From Stomorhina lunata (taxonomy: Eukaryota > Arthropoda > Insecta > Diptera > Rhiniidae): a stretch of DNA of 64,000 nt. How positions within the stretch are numbered: position 1 is the stretch's first letter; each line of letters begins with the position of its first letter. The DNA lies in NCBI GenBank assembly GCA_933228675.1, contig OW121744.1:98022526-98086525 (forward strand), given 5' to 3'. The notes beneath the pieces were generated by a model. It did no database searches and had not been told where the DNA came from. It worked only from the letters and a program-made list of their open reading frames with translations. A program made the translations under genes and the position numbers. This document shows positions 23,676 through 36,660 of the stretch, piece after piece.

Positions 23676-24177
23676 AACTGCACCTTTTTTAAACTAAACT
23701 TTAGAAAATTATTGAAAAATTTTTAAAATAAATTAAATTATAATTACTGTCATTTTAGCAGTCAAACCCTAAATTTTTCCTTCATAGCTTGCCCATATTT
23801 TGTAATACCTTTTAGATGTGACCTACTTAATTCTAACACGATTTTTGTTTACTTTTTTTTTGGAATAACAATTGGAAAATTATTTAAATATTCTATAGGA
23901 CTAAGCATTTGTGCATGCTCTTGCATGCCATCTTTAATAATATAAAATTATTCATATAAGATCTCACCTAAAGTTTGAAAACGAATATCAAAAATATTAA
24001 GAAAATTTATAACAAAATCATAAAAATACTATTAGAAAAATTAGATTTTTTAAGGCGAGTTTTTAAATTGATTTTAAATTGTAGAAAAGAATTTCCTATA
24101 ATAATAAATGGACATAGAAGGGCTTATTACTTAATTAGATCAAGAAAATAAGGCCAATATTTAAAGATATTAGAAAA
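23676..24177. other. Spacer without recognised features
   Basis: AT-rich non-coding DNA between Gr-E and the 11-bp satellite. No ORF, RNA or repeat family is seen. Confidence 0.4.
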
Positions 24178-25922
24178 AGAAAGAACTAGAACAGAACTAG
24201 AACAGAACTAGAACAGAACTAGAACAGAACTAGAACAGAACTAGAACAGAACTAGAACAGAACTAGAACAGAACTAGAACAGAACTAGAACAGAACTAGA
24301 ACAGAACTAGAACAGAACTAGAACAGAACTAGAACAGAACTAGAACAGAACTAGAACAGAACTAGAACAGAACTAGAACAGAGCTAGAACAGAGCTAGAA
24401 CAGAGCTAGAACAGAACTAGAACAGAACTAGAACAGAACTAGAACAGAACTAGAACAGAACTAGAACAGAACTAGAACAGAACTAGAACAGAACTAGAAC
24501 TAGAACAGAACTAGAACAGAACTAGAACAGAACTAGAACAGAACTAGAACAGAACTAGAACAGAACTAGAACAGAACTAGAACAGAATTAGAACAGAACT
24601 AGAACAGAACTAGAACAGAACTAGAACAGAACTAGAACAGAACTAGAACAGAACTAGAACAGAACTAGAACAGAACTAGAACAGAACTAGAACAGAACTA
24701 GAACAGAACTAGAACAGAACTAGAACAGAACTAGAACAGAACTAGAACAGAACTAGAACAGAACTAGAACAGAACTAGAACAGAACTAGAACAGAACTAG
24801 AACAGAACTAGAACAGAACTAGAACAGAACTAGAACAGAACTAGAACAGAACTAGAACAGAACTAGAACAGAACTAGAACAGAACTAGAACAGAACTAGA
24901 ACAGAACTAGAACAGAACTAGAACAGAACTAGAACAGAACTAGAACAGAACTAGAACAGAACTAGAACAGAACTAGAACAGAACTAGAACAGAACTAGAA
25001 CAGAACTAGAACAGAACTAGAACAGAACTAGAACAGAACTAGAACAGAACTAGAACAGAACTAGAACAGAACTAGAACAGAACTAGAACAGAACTAGAAC
25101 AGAACTAGAACAGAACTAGAACAGAACTAGAACAGAACTAGAACAGAACTAGAACAGAACTAGAACAGAACTAGAACAGAACTAGAACAGAACTAGAACA
25201 GAACTAGAACAGAACTAGAACAGAACTAGAACAGAACTAGAACAGAACTAGAACAGAACTAGAACAGAACTAGAACAGAACTAGAACAGAACTAGAACAG
25301 AACTAGAACAGAACTAGAACAGAACTAGAACAGAACTAGAACAGAACTAGAACAGAACTAGAACAGAACTAGAACAGAACTAGAACAGAACTAGAACAGA
25401 ACTAGAACAGAACTAGAACAGAACTAGAACAGAACTAGAACAGAACTAGAACGGAACTAGAACAGAACTAGAACAGAACTAGAACAGAACTAGAACAGAA
25501 CTAGAACAGAACTAGAACAGAACTAGAATAGAACTAGAACAGAACTAGAACAGAACTAGAACAGAACTAGAACAGAACTAGAACAGAACTAGAACAGAAC
25601 TAGAACAGAACTAGAACAGAACTAGAACAGAACTAGAACAGAACTAGAACAGAACTAGAACAGAACTAGAACAGAACTAGAACAGAACTAGAACAGAACT
25701 AGAACAGAACTAGAACAGAACTAGAACAGAACTAGAACAGAACTAGAACAGAACTAGAACAGAACTAGAACAGAACTAGAACAGAACTAGAACAGAACTA
25801 GAACAGAACTAGAACAGAACTAGAACAGAACTAGAACAGTACTAGAACAGAACTAGAACAGAACAGAACTAGAACAGAACAGAACTAGAACAGAACTAGA
25901 ACAGAACAGAACTAGAACAGAA
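24178..25922. repeat. Minisatellite array D, 11-bp unit AGAACTAGAAC
   Basis: About 1.74 kb, near 158 copies, of a strict 11-bp unit. Almost every unit is identical. Exceptions are a run of GAGCTAG variants near 24381-24412, a phase slip (ACTAGAACTAGAAC) near 24495, isolated GAATTAG, ACGGAAC and GAATAGA changes, and 5-bp-shortened units at the right edge (25860-25915). The unit is unrelated to the CTATAG family and contains no long open frame of interest. Confidence 0.95.
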
Positions 25923-26825
25923 CTCCAACTTGTTGAAGCTAATACCAAGGATATAATATATTGCTAACTTCAGTGAAGAAATTGTAGATGATATTAAGGC
26001 ATACTTCATCCCTTATCTAGTCGTGTGAGTGTTAAGTCACCTCAAATCATTGCAACGTAGCTAGGAGCTTTGAGAGGTAGAAGGTTAGCAATAGTAACGA
26101 CGAGAACCCAGCCTTTAGGAAATCTACGAATTTTGAATTAGTTTTTTATACCCTTCACCGCCATAGGTGGAAAGGATATATTGGGCTTGTGCTGATGTTT
26201 GTAACACATAGAAATATTGATCTGAGGCCTACATTTTAGCGCACTATTCGACTTAGAATCATTCCCTAAGTTGTTTTAACGACTCCCACCCGGCAGGCTG
26301 GCCGGTTATCCATATAAGCTTGTTATCATTCTACAGGTCTTAACTTTAAAGATAATTTATACTTTTTGGGCGAAATGGAATTACTATTTCGGGTACCTCC
26401 TATAGGGATGCCTTCCCAGAATAGAGTTTTTGTTCCTTTACAGCCACAAATTTAATTGTATTTTAATAATATTCAGCACAAATATTGCTTGTCATAACCT
26501 TAATTAGCGTACTTAGTTTTGTAGAAATCGGCCCATATTTGCTATAGCTCCCATACAAGACACATTCTCAAATGACGTTTATATACACATAAAAGCACAA
26601 AAACGCTAATAACAATCGGTCTACAATTGATCCTAGCTCCCATATCGGGCCCTTAGCCGGAAATGACATAAATCTCGAAATTTTTAAAAAATAGCACATA
26701 GTATATGTGTGTATGTCTCTAAGACTTAAGGAAAACTTGTTTAATTGTGGGTCCATATTTGACCTTAGTAGTGAAGGGTATGATATAGTCGGGTTTGACC
26801 GACTATAGCTTTTGTTATTTGTTTT
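25923..26825 (-). repeat. Spacer, then dispersed repeat copy (inverted)
   Basis: Bases 25923-26140 show nothing recognisable. From 26150 ('ATACCCTTCACCGCCATAGG') to 26815 ('GTCGGGTTTGACCGACTATAG') the text is the reverse-complement counterpart of the repeat at 7880 and 54825. Inverted 'GCTCCCATACAAGA' and 'GGCCCATATTTG' phrases correspond to the TATGGGAGC and CAAATATGG motifs. No coding sequence is supported. Confidence 0.55.
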
Positions 26826-27548
26826 TTTTTAAGGAGAAGTAACACTCAGGCAAATACTGTCTATACTGCCTGTATGTAGGAGTTGGGTAACATTCTTTGG
26901 AAAGGGGGTAGTTCAGAGGTAAAAGCTGGTGAATAGGAGAGGTAAAATGTTTATAGTATTCAATTTATTATATTTTTAGAATAGTGAAGTTGTTGTTATT
27001 TAGGTTATTGGTTAGTTTTTTTGTTCCACAGCCAATTTTATGTCTTTTCATCGACTGCGTGTTATTACTGAATGCTTACCGCCGATGGAGGATGCTGTGA
27101 TAATAATTAGCGTAAGTAAGAACTAATAATTACAGAAATTGATGCTGCTGTGACCAGGGCTCGAACCCAAGCTGAATGTGATATTATGTACTTAGTAGTG
27201 GAAGTGCTAACCAAAATAACAGCCGTAAAGTTTGAATTTAATTTCTAAACTTGATGCAATTCCATGATATTTCTTAACACTTAATGATCATTATTCATAA
27301 ATTATTTAACAAATAATTAACTGCTGAAACTTGATTATTAGATACATCTTAATGCCCCAGTTAAGGTCTATGTCACATCAAGAATAAAGTTTCGCTTGGA
27401 TAATTACCAAGCGTTTGGAGCTAATTATAATTAGCTGCAGTTAATTAAAGCAAAAGAAAGCATTAAAATGACTTTTGAATAAACATTTCTGTCAGTAGCT
27501 AAAAGAAATTGAGGCAAAACGGTTGCATCTCTAGAAACCAAAGGGAAA
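26826..27548 (+). other. Upstream region of the 448-aa gene
   Basis: This is mostly unique sequence. It includes a weak tRNA-like T-arm near 27150. AT-rich homopurine/homopyrimidine blocks at 27220-27460 contain TAATTA and TTAATTA boxes typical of homeodomain sites, but none can be assigned a role. Transcription start is unknown. Confidence 0.35.
27150..27216 (-). other. Weak tRNA-like sequence (T-arm/B-box)
   Basis: On the minus strand GGGTTCGAGCCC matches the B-box/T-arm consensus, with a possible D-arm TGGTTAGCAC about 45 bases upstream. No acceptor stem can be paired. It may be a tRNA-derived SINE fragment or chance similarity. Confidence 0.3.
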
Positions 27549-28959
27549 ATGTCAATTGGAGCTCTATATTATCCCAACTATGCACCAGGTCTGGGCTCTA
27601 GGCCCAGATTACAATCGCACCAGCCTTTTCGTCATTTAATATCGGCAGGATCAAATCAAAATAATCAATGGTCTGGTTCGAGTGGACAATCGGGTTATGG
27701 GTAAATATTCGAAGTTAAATTAAATTTACATTTTTGGTATAATAAATATATTTTCTGTCTCCAGCTTAGAACCTCCCGACTATGATTATCATTCTGGACC
27801 CCCCTCCCATGTACCCAGTGGTGGCAGTTATTCTTATCATGCCACTACAGGCACTGGTTATGGACCTCCAGCTGCCCCCGCTGTACATCCGCCCGCCAAA
27901 CCCACTGGCGGGGGTAAAAAGGGTATTCTTGGAGGCTTGGGAAGTGGTAAAAAAGGCTCATCCGCTATGTCAGCTTTAACATTGCTGTCATTCCTGTTTT
28001 TCATCAACCTCCTTCAGGGTTGCATTAAAGATCACATGGATGCTATTAATCCTACGGTCATGGTCATGACTACCAATGTCATACGTAATCGTTTTAATAA
28101 AATGGGTGAAATGAATTCGCGAGAACAAGGTCACAGCTCAAATGCTGCCAATATAGTCATGCAACCAGCTGATTTGGTAGCTGCCGCAGCAGCTCAAGCT
28201 CCCATAGACTCAAGCAGACCTGTAATAAATTCGCAATCTCCCTTTAATGGTAATCCTTCACAAATTCTACCATCACCTTCATATGCACCCTTACCTCCTC
28301 CACAACCTCCACATCAATATGTTCATACTACTCCGGAAACAGATATACCCATCAAATATCCTCGACCCTATTACGATCCTCATAAGCCCGATACTTATGA
28401 TCAGCTATCCCACTTGCCTCCACCACAACATACACTTAACTATTACAACCAGAGCTTAGTAAAACAACCTCCTTATAAAATACCCAACCAGGAACAACAT
28501 TACACTTTTCATCATACGGAATATAGTGCTCAACCAGCTCCTCAGCCTACCTTTGTAGCGCCTCAATATAGTATGTCACAGAATCCCTTATATGAACCTC
28601 ATAATCTCGAAAATTCCAAACCCTACTCCGAAAATTCTCATGCTCAATATGGCGGCCTTCAAAATGACTATAATTATCGTCAGAAATACGAACATTCGCC
28701 CTATCATGTAGCACCTGAAGCTGCTAATAATAAACACCCTTGGTCATCGAATCAACAGTCTTCGTCTGTGGTCTCGGGACCCTTTAGACGTGCCTCGATT
28801 ATTGCTGTCGCACCTAAAACAAAATGGATTTCTGTGCCCGCTAAAATAACTGATCAATCTTATGATGATGCTATAGTGGAAGATGTTGAGGAGGAAATAG
28901 AACATCATGATGATCGTGATGTATTTCGTAGTGGGAGGTTTAATAGGGGATTTTATTAA
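27549..28959 (+). CDS. Uncharacterised two-exon gene, 448-aa Pro/Tyr/Gln-rich protein with one hydrophobic segment
   Basis: CDS is join(27549..27700, 27765..28959), with a 64-bp intron (GG|GTAAAT ... GTCTCCAG|C) in phase 2. The protein begins MSIGALYYPNYAPGLG. A Gly/Pro/Tyr-rich stretch follows, then a basic GGGKKGILGGLGSGKKG stretch (about 98-115) and a 17-residue hydrophobic segment SALTLLSFLFFINLLQ (about 120-135). The conserved-looking GCIKDHMDAINPTVMVMT comes next. Residues 160-400 are low complexity, rich in Pro, Gln, Tyr and His, and an acidic block (VEDVEEEIEHHDD) sits near the C-terminus. The layout suggests a single-pass membrane-anchored protein with a disordered tail. A family with a similar SALTLL-FLFF-NLLQ-C motif exists in flies as I recall, but I cannot name it and no function is assigned. 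A poly(A) signal follows at 29010. Confidence 0.8.
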
Positions 28960-29009
28960 GTTATTATTAAAATTTTGATAAATTTGTACCGGAAAGAAAA
29001 AATGTTTTA

Positions 29010-29015
29010 AATAAA
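29010..29015 (+). terminator. Poly(A) signal of the 448-aa gene
   Basis: AATAAA lies 50 bp after the TAA stop and about 65 bp before satellite E begins. Confidence 0.55.
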
Positions 29016-29077
29016 ATACTTTCGTTGATCAGTTGATCCGACATTTTAACTAATCGTTTTCAAAAGTTTGGTTGTAA

Positions 29078-32000
29078 ATTTTTCAAAAATTTCCTATTTT
29101 TATAGGAAATTTTTCAAAAATTTCCTATTTTTATAGGAAATTTTTCAAAAATTTCCTATTTTTATAGGAAATTTTTCAAAAATTTCCTATTTTTATAGGA
29201 AATTTTTCAAAAATTTCCTATTTTTATAGGAAATTTTTCAAAAATTTCCTATTTTTATAGGAAATTTTTCAAAAATTTCCTATTTTTATAGGAAATTTTT
29301 CAAAAATTTCCTATTTTTATAGGAAATTTTTCAAAAATTTCCTATTTTTATAGGAAATTTTTCAAAAATTTCCTATTTTTATAGGAAATTTTTCAAAAAT
29401 TTCCTAGTTTTATAGGAAATTTTTCAAAAATTTCCTATTTTTATAGGAAATTTTTCAAAAATTTCCTATTTTTATAGGAAATTTTTCAAAAATTTCCTAT
29501 TTTTATAGGAAATTTTTCAAAAATTTCCTATTTTTATAGGAAATTTTTCAAAAATTTCCTATTTTTATAGGAAATTTTTCAAAAATTTCCTATTTTTATA
29601 GGAAATTTTTCAAAAATTTCCTATTTTTATAGGAAATTTTTCAAAAATTTCCTATTTTTATAGGAAATTTTTCAAAAATTTCCTATTTTTATAGGAAATT
29701 TTTCAAAAATTTCCTATTTTTATAGGAAATTTTTCAAAAATTTCCTATTTTTATAGGAAATTTTTCAAAAATTTCCTATTTTTATAGGAAATTTTTCAAA
29801 AATTTCCTATTTTTATAGGAAATTTTTCAAAAATTTCCTATTTTTATAGGAAATTTTTCAAAACTTTCCTATTTTTATAGGAAATTTTTCAAAAATTTCC
29901 TATTTATATAGGAAATTTTTCAAAAATTTCCTATTTTTATAGGAAATTTTTCAAAAATTTCCTATTTTTATAGGAAATTTTTCAAAAATTTCCTATTTTT
30001 ATAGGAAATTTTTCAAAAATTTCCTATTTCTATAGGAAATTTTTCAAAAATTTCCTATTTTTATAGGAAATTTTTCAAAAATTTCCTATTTTTATAGGAA
30101 ATTTTTCAAAAATTTCCTATTTTTATAGGAAATTTTTCAAAAATTTCCTATTTTTATAGGAAATTTTTCAAAAATTTCCTATTTTTATAGGAAATTTTTC
30201 AAAAATTTCCTATTTTTATAGGAAATTTTTCAAAAATTTCCTATTTTTATAGGAAATTTTTCAAAAATTTCCTATTTTTATAGGAAATTTTTCAAAAATT
30301 TCCTATTTTTATAGGAAATTTTTCAAAAATTTCCTATTTTTTTAGGAAATTTTTCAAAAATTTCCTATTTTTATAAGAAATTTTTCAAAAATTTCCTATT
30401 TTTATAGGAAATTTTTCAAAAATTTCCTATTTTTATAGGAAATTTTTCAAAAATTTCCTATTTTTATAGGAAATTTTTCAAAAATTTCCTATTTTTATAG
30501 GAAATTTTTCAAAAATTTCCTATTTTTATAGGAAATTTTTCAAAAATTTCCTATTTTTATAGGAAATTTTTCAAAAATTTCCTATTTTTATAGGAAATTT
30601 TTCAAAAATTTCCTATTTTTATAGGAAATTTTTCAAAAATTTCCTATTTTTATAGGAAATTTTTCAAAAATTTCCTATTTTTATAGGAAATTTTTCAAAA
30701 ATTTCCTATTTTTATAGGAAATTTTTCAAAAATTTCCTATTTTTATAGGAAATTTTTCAAAAATTTCCTATTTTTATAGGAAATTTTTCAAAAATTTCCT
30801 ATTTTTATAGGAAATTTTTCAAAAATTTCCTATTTTTATTGGAAATTTTTCAAAAATTTCCTATTTTTATAGGAAATTTTTCAAAAATTTCCTATTTTTA
30901 TAGGAAATTTTTCAAAAATTTCCTATTTTTATAGGAAATTTTTCAAAAATTTCCTATTTTTATAGGAAATTTTTCAAAAATTTCCTATTTTTATAGGAAA
31001 TTTTTCAAAAATTTCCTATTTTTACAGGAAATTTTTCAAAAATTTCCTATTTTTATAGGAAATTTTTCAAAAATTTCCTATTTTTATAGGAAATTTTTCA
31101 AAAATTTCCTATTTTTATAGAAAAATTTTTCAAAAATTTCCTATTTTTATAGGAAATTTTTCAAAAATTTCCTATTTTTATAGGAAATTTTTCAAAAATT
31201 TCCTATTTTTATAGTAAATTTTTCAAAAATTTCCTATTTTTATAGGAAATTTTTCAAAAATTTCCTATTTTTATAGGAAATTTTTCAAAAATTTCCTATT
31301 TTTATAGGAAATTTTTCAAAAATTTCCTATTTTTATAGGAAATTTTTCAAAAATTTCCTATTTTTATAGGAAATTTTTCAAAAATTTCCTATTTTTATAG
31401 GAAATTTTTCAAAAATTTCCTATTTTTATAGGAAATTTTTCAAAAATTTCCTATTTTTATAGGAAATTTTTCAAAAATTTCCTATTTTTATAGGAAATTT
31501 TTCAAAAATTTCCTATTTTTATAGGAAATTTTTCAAAAATTTCCTATTTTTATAGGAAATTTTTCAAAAATTTCCTATTTTTATAGGAAATTTTTCAAAA
31601 ATTTCCTATTTTTATAGGAAATTTTTCAAAAATTTCCTATTTTTATAGGAAATTTTTCAAAAATTTCCTATTTTTATTGGAAATTTTTCAAAAATTTCCT
31701 ATTTTTATTGGAAATTTTTCAAAAATTTCCTATTTTTATAGGAAATTTTTCAAAAATTTCCTATTTTTATAGGAAATTTTTCAAAAATTTCCTATTTTTA
31801 TAGGAAATTTTTCAAAAATTTCCTATTTTTATAGGAAATTTTTCAAAAATTTCCTATTTTTATAGGAAATTTTTCAAAAATTTCCTATTTTTATAGGAAA
31901 TTTTTCAAAAATTTCCTATTTTTATAGGAAATTTTTCAAAAATTTCCTATTTTTATAGGAAATTTTTCAAAAATTTCCTATTTTTATAGGAAATTTTTCA

Positions 32001-32715
32001 AAAATTTCCTATTTTTATAGGAAATTTTTCAAAAATTTCCTATTTTTATAGGAAATTTTTCAAAAATTTCCTATTTTTATAGGAAATTTTTCAAAAATTT
32101 CCTATTTTTATAGGAAATTTTTCAAAAATTTCCTATTTTTATAGGAAATTTTTCAAAAATTTCCTATTTTTATAGGAAATTTTTCAAAAATTTCCTATTT
32201 TTATAGGAAATTTTTCAAAAATTTCCTATTTTTATAGGAAATTTTTCAAAAATTTCCTATTTTTATAGGAAATTTTTCAAAAATTTCCTATTTTTATAGG
32301 AAATTTTTCAAAAATTTCCTATTTTTATAGGAAATTTTTCAAAAATTTCCTATTTTTATAGGAAATTTTTCAAAAATTTCCTATTTTTATAGGAAATTTT
32401 TCAAAAATTTCCTATTTTTATAGGAAATTTTTCAAAAATTTCCTATTTTTATAGGAAATTTTTCAAAAATCTCCTATTTTTATAGGAAATTTTTTAAAAA
32501 TCTCCTATTTTTATAGGAAATTTTTCAAAAATTTCCTATTTTTATAGGAAATTTTTCAAAAATTTCCTATTTTTATTGGAAATTTTTCAAAAATTTCCTA
32601 TTTTTATTGGAAATTTTTCAAAAATTTCCTATTTTTATTGGAAATTTTTCAAAAATTTCCTATTTTTATTGGAAATTTTTCAAAAATTTCCTATTTGTAA
32701 AGGAAATTTTTCAAA
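29078..32715. repeat. Minisatellite array E, 31-bp unit TTTCCTATTTTTATAGGAAA plus TTTTTCAAAAA
   Basis: About 117 units of 31 bp in 3.6 kb, the most homogeneous satellite here: most neighbouring units are identical. Each unit is a hairpin, TTTCCTA-TTTTTA-TAGGAAA, with a second short inverted repeat TTTTTCAAAAA in between. Rare variants (TATTGG, TACAGG, CTAGTTT, ATCTCC) cluster towards 32480-32700, the right edge. It begins about 120 bp after the stop of the 448-aa gene. Confidence 0.95.
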
Positions 32716-34721
32716 AGTCCTATTTTAATACTTTTTTTTACAGCAATTGTTCAATTTTCTTTAGCTCAATCTTATATGAAAGACCTTGAACTGTAATAAT
32801 TAATTAAGAGACTTTTGTTTTTGGTTTAGACCATGTTTTTTTCTGTATTAAACATATAATTTTCCAAATGGCTCATAATAAATTGTTTTTTATTATCCAA
32901 ATGAATTCATTTGCAAATAATAAATCGTTTACTCATCCGTCGCAAATATAAAAGTACTTACACACTTACAATGTGTATGTAAGTGTGTAAGTGCTCAAAT
33001 ATACCTTGAATGAAACACCTACAATAACACCTGTTCAAGCCTGAGATTCATTCATAATTTTGCAAAAATAAAAATTTGGAACTATTGAAGTTTCGTTTAC
33101 TCCAATTTCCCCATTTCGATTCAAATATAACGACTATGTCAAGCAAAATAAGTAAAACCCACAAATCATGTTGATGTCACGCCGGGGAAGTTTCCCTCGG
33201 GTAAGGGGGTTTTATACAATTACATGCACACTCCCTTTTGATACCTCCGGTAACCAACCTCTTAAGTCTCTAATTCACTTTTAGGCACAAATACTGTAGA
33301 GTCCCGAAAGTTTGAAAATTTACATAATTTTCGGTTTGGTTTTTTTGAAATACGGGAGGGAGTTTTGAGTTGGACGAGTCTTAAATATTTAGAAACTAAT
33401 ACCAAGAACTTCAAAATTGTTACGATTTATTGAAATTTTCAAGTTTTCTGGGATTTAACTAACGAGATTCGACTGTATTCATAACAATTGCGAAAACAAA
33501 TGTAGTTTTTTTTTTTTAAGCGCAGGTGGAATTTATTGACAAATTTGTCGAGCGTTCGTCTCGTTTGATGTGTGTATGTGTGTCCTGTTAATGGTTTTGT
33601 GCGAATGACCATTATTTTACTTATTATATTATCCTTGACCTATTTTTTTTATAGAAATTACTACTTGCTTAAGGTGTTTTATAAATTCTGTGTTTTTCTT
33701 GTATTTGGGTTTTTAGATTTTTGTTTTTTTTTTTTTGGAAAATGCTTTGGAAAGTAGGTTTTATTTTTGGGTTTTTCTTTTTTTTTCTTTGTTTAACTTT
33801 TCTAAAAGCCATGTAAAAATATGGTTTTTCTTTAGCTTTTCATCGAGAGTTTTTCCTACAAAGTTCTTAGCTTTAGTTTTGTCGTTCTACATATTTTGAC
33901 ACCAACAATTAATGTTAAGCGTTGGCGGTTATTTTTAAATGTTTATTTATTAAATTTGACACAAGGAAATTATGGATAAGGAAGAAAAAATTGAAGATTT
34001 CACAAAAATTTAATAAAGCCCATAATTAAAAATTATATGATATTGTAAAATTGTTACTGATATTGTCAGTTTAAGTGAAAAGATACTATACCACATTACC
34101 AGCCTATGACAAATTACCAGCACTTACTTTACCATTTTGCCAAATTTTATATAAAAATAGTTACAATATTAAAATTTATCTCTATCTAACTTCAAAGCAA
34201 ATTTATGATCATCTAATCAAAAACTTTAACTAAATGTCATACCCAAACCTTCCTGGCCTTATCTTCCAATCATTACCCATTTATTTAATCGAATTTAAAA
34301 CTCCAACTTGAGTGACTTGATTTTACAATCAACAGTCATATTCCGTCAGGCAAAAAAACCAAAAGAAAACCGCCTAAAAGAAAATATCTATAGCAAAAGT
34401 GTTTTTTATATAAAAGTCAAATGGAAAAAGTATTAAAACAGTTTAGAAAACATTCACATGTTCATAGAAAATTTTACATTAATACAAAATAATAAAATTT
34501 TACTTATTTACATACAGACGTTTTCAATGAAAAATAAAAAAAGGAAAACTGACCAAAGTTTTCATGTCCAAGGCGAATTTATGTCAACCGGAAGTAGGTT
34601 TACTGACCCACGTTTTTCGTAATATACTAAAACAGCTACTAGTTGTAACTGAACTAATACTGAGGCAATTTCACATGTATACCCAAACTGAGGGAAATAA
34701 TTGCGAAGTCGAGGGCCGGTA
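32716..34721. other. Intergenic region without recognised genes
   Basis: About 2 kb of AT-rich, apparently single-copy DNA. A small palindrome, CACTTACACACTTACA / TGTAAGTGTGTAAGTG, sits at 32955-32992. Short ORFs (for example 33572-33757) are T-rich and unsupported. Confidence 0.4.
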
Positions 34722-36225
34722 AGAAATTTTTCTATAGAAAAATTTTTTTAACTAAAATTTTTTTAACGAAAATTTTTCTATAGAAAAATTTTTTTAACGA
34801 AAATTTTTCTATAGAAAAATTTTTTAACGAAAATTTTTCTATAGAAAAATTTTTTTAACGAAAATTTTTCTATAGAAAAATTTTTTTAACGAAAATTTTT
34901 CTATAGAAAAATTTTTCTATAGAAAAATTTTTTTAACGAAAATTTTTCTATAGAAAAATGTATTTTAACGAAAATTTTTCTATAGAAAAATGTATTTTAA
35001 CGAAAATTTTTCTATAGAAAAATGTATTTTAACGAAAATTTTTCTATAGAAAAATGTATTTTAACGAAAATTTTTCTATAGAAAAATGTATTTTAACGAA
35101 AATTTTTCTATAGAAAAATGTATTTTAACGAAAATTTTTCTATAGAAAAATGTATTTTAACGAAAATTTTTCTATAGAAAAATGTATTTTAACGAAAATT
35201 TTTCTATAGAAAAATGTATTTTAACGAAAATTTTTCTATAGAAAAATGTATTTTAACGAAAATTTTTCTATAGAAAAATGTATTTTAACGAAAATTTTTC
35301 TATAGAAAAATGTATTTTAACGAAAATTTTTCTATAGAAAAATGTATTTTAACGAAAATTTTTCTATAGAAAAATGTATTTTAACGAAAATTTTTCTATA
35401 GAAAAATTTTTTTAACGAAAATTTTTCTATAGAAAAATTTTTTTAACGAAAATTTTTCTATAGAAAAATTTTTTTAACGAAAATTTTTCTATAGAAAAAT
35501 TTTTTTAACGAAAATTTTTCTATAGAAAAATTTTTTTAACGAAAATTTTTCTATAGAAAAATTTTTTTAACGAAAATTTTTCTATAGAAAAATTTTTTTA
35601 ACGAAAATTTTTCTATAGAAAAATTTTTTTAACGAAAATTTTTCTATAGAAAAATTTTTTTAACGAAAATTTTTCTATAGAAAAATTTTTTTAACGAAAA
35701 TTTTTCTATAGAAAAATTTTTTTAACGAAAATGTTTCTATAGAAAAATTTTTTTAACGAAAATGTTTCTATAGAAAAATTTTTTTAACGAAAATTTTTCT
35801 ATAGAAAAATGTATTTTAACGAAAATTTTTCTATAGAAAATATTATAACGAAAATTTTTCTATAGAAAAATGTATTTTAACGAAAATTTTTCTGTAGAAA
35901 AATGTATTTTAACGAAAATTGTTCTATAGAAAAATGTATTTTAACGAAAATTTTTCTATAGAAAAATGTATTTTAACGAAAATTTTTCTATAGAAAAATG
36001 TATTTTAACGAAAATTTTTCTATAGAAAAATGTATTTTAACGAAAATTTTTCTATAGAAAAATGTATTTTAACGAAAATTTTTCTATAGAAAAATGTATT
36101 TTAACGAAAATTTTTCTATAGAAAAATTTTTTTAACGAAAATTTTTCTATAGAAAAATTTATTTATCGAAAATGTTTCTATAGACAAAATTATTAATCGA
36201 AAACTTTTCTATAGAAAAGATTTTT
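34722..36225 (-). repeat. Minisatellite array F, 31-32 bp, reverse-complement relative of array B
   Basis: The unit is AACGAAAATTTTTCTATAGA plus AAAATTTTTTT (31 bp) or AAAATGTATTTT (32 bp). Read on the minus strand this is TCTATAGAAAAATTTTCGTT, the array B unit. The two unit types form blocks (TTTTTTT at 34740-34940 and 35400-35800; TGTATTTT at 34955-35395 and 35805-36115), indicating expansion in blocks. About 47 copies. Confidence 0.93.
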
Positions 36226-36660
36226 CATCATTTCTGAATTAAAGCAAAAGGGTTATACTCTCTTTATTATGGGACTTTTCAAAACGACCATACGGCAAAT
36301 CAATGTATGGAAGTGCAATATCTTCATATTATAGGATACTTTACTTGTAGTGTTTTTGTGTCTTTTTTCGGAAAGATATATTATATAGTATTGAAAGGTG
36401 TTCAAAGAGCGGAGCCTTTGATTTGTTTCCTTCGGGGTATATTAAGACTTCTTTTCATGTAAATAAGTGTTAAGACTGGTTGGTCTATTTAGCCACAGAA
36501 ATTCATAAACCTTTAAGCGTTAACCGTACAAGGAATTTAATTCAGGTACTAATAAGAAAAAAGTTAAGGGAGTATATGAGTTTAATAGGAGGGCAACTGA
36601 GGAAGTTATTTAAAAATGTTTAAGAACACAAAGAGATCTATGTGAACTGTTTGGCGATAA
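36226..36660. other. Spacer between arrays F and G
   Basis: Apparently unique sequence without ORFs of note. The last bases (TTTGGCGATAAGAAGACATT) grade into array G. Confidence 0.4.

Noticed and set aside
24178..25922. Array of hormone-receptor half-sites (AGAACA) or heat-shock elements
   Set aside because: Direct 11-bp repeats lack the inverted GAA/TTC layout, and a simple satellite explains the pattern.
27782..27979. Separate 65-codon ORF, and 28247-28459
   Set aside because: Both are other-frame shadows of exon 2 of the 448-aa gene.
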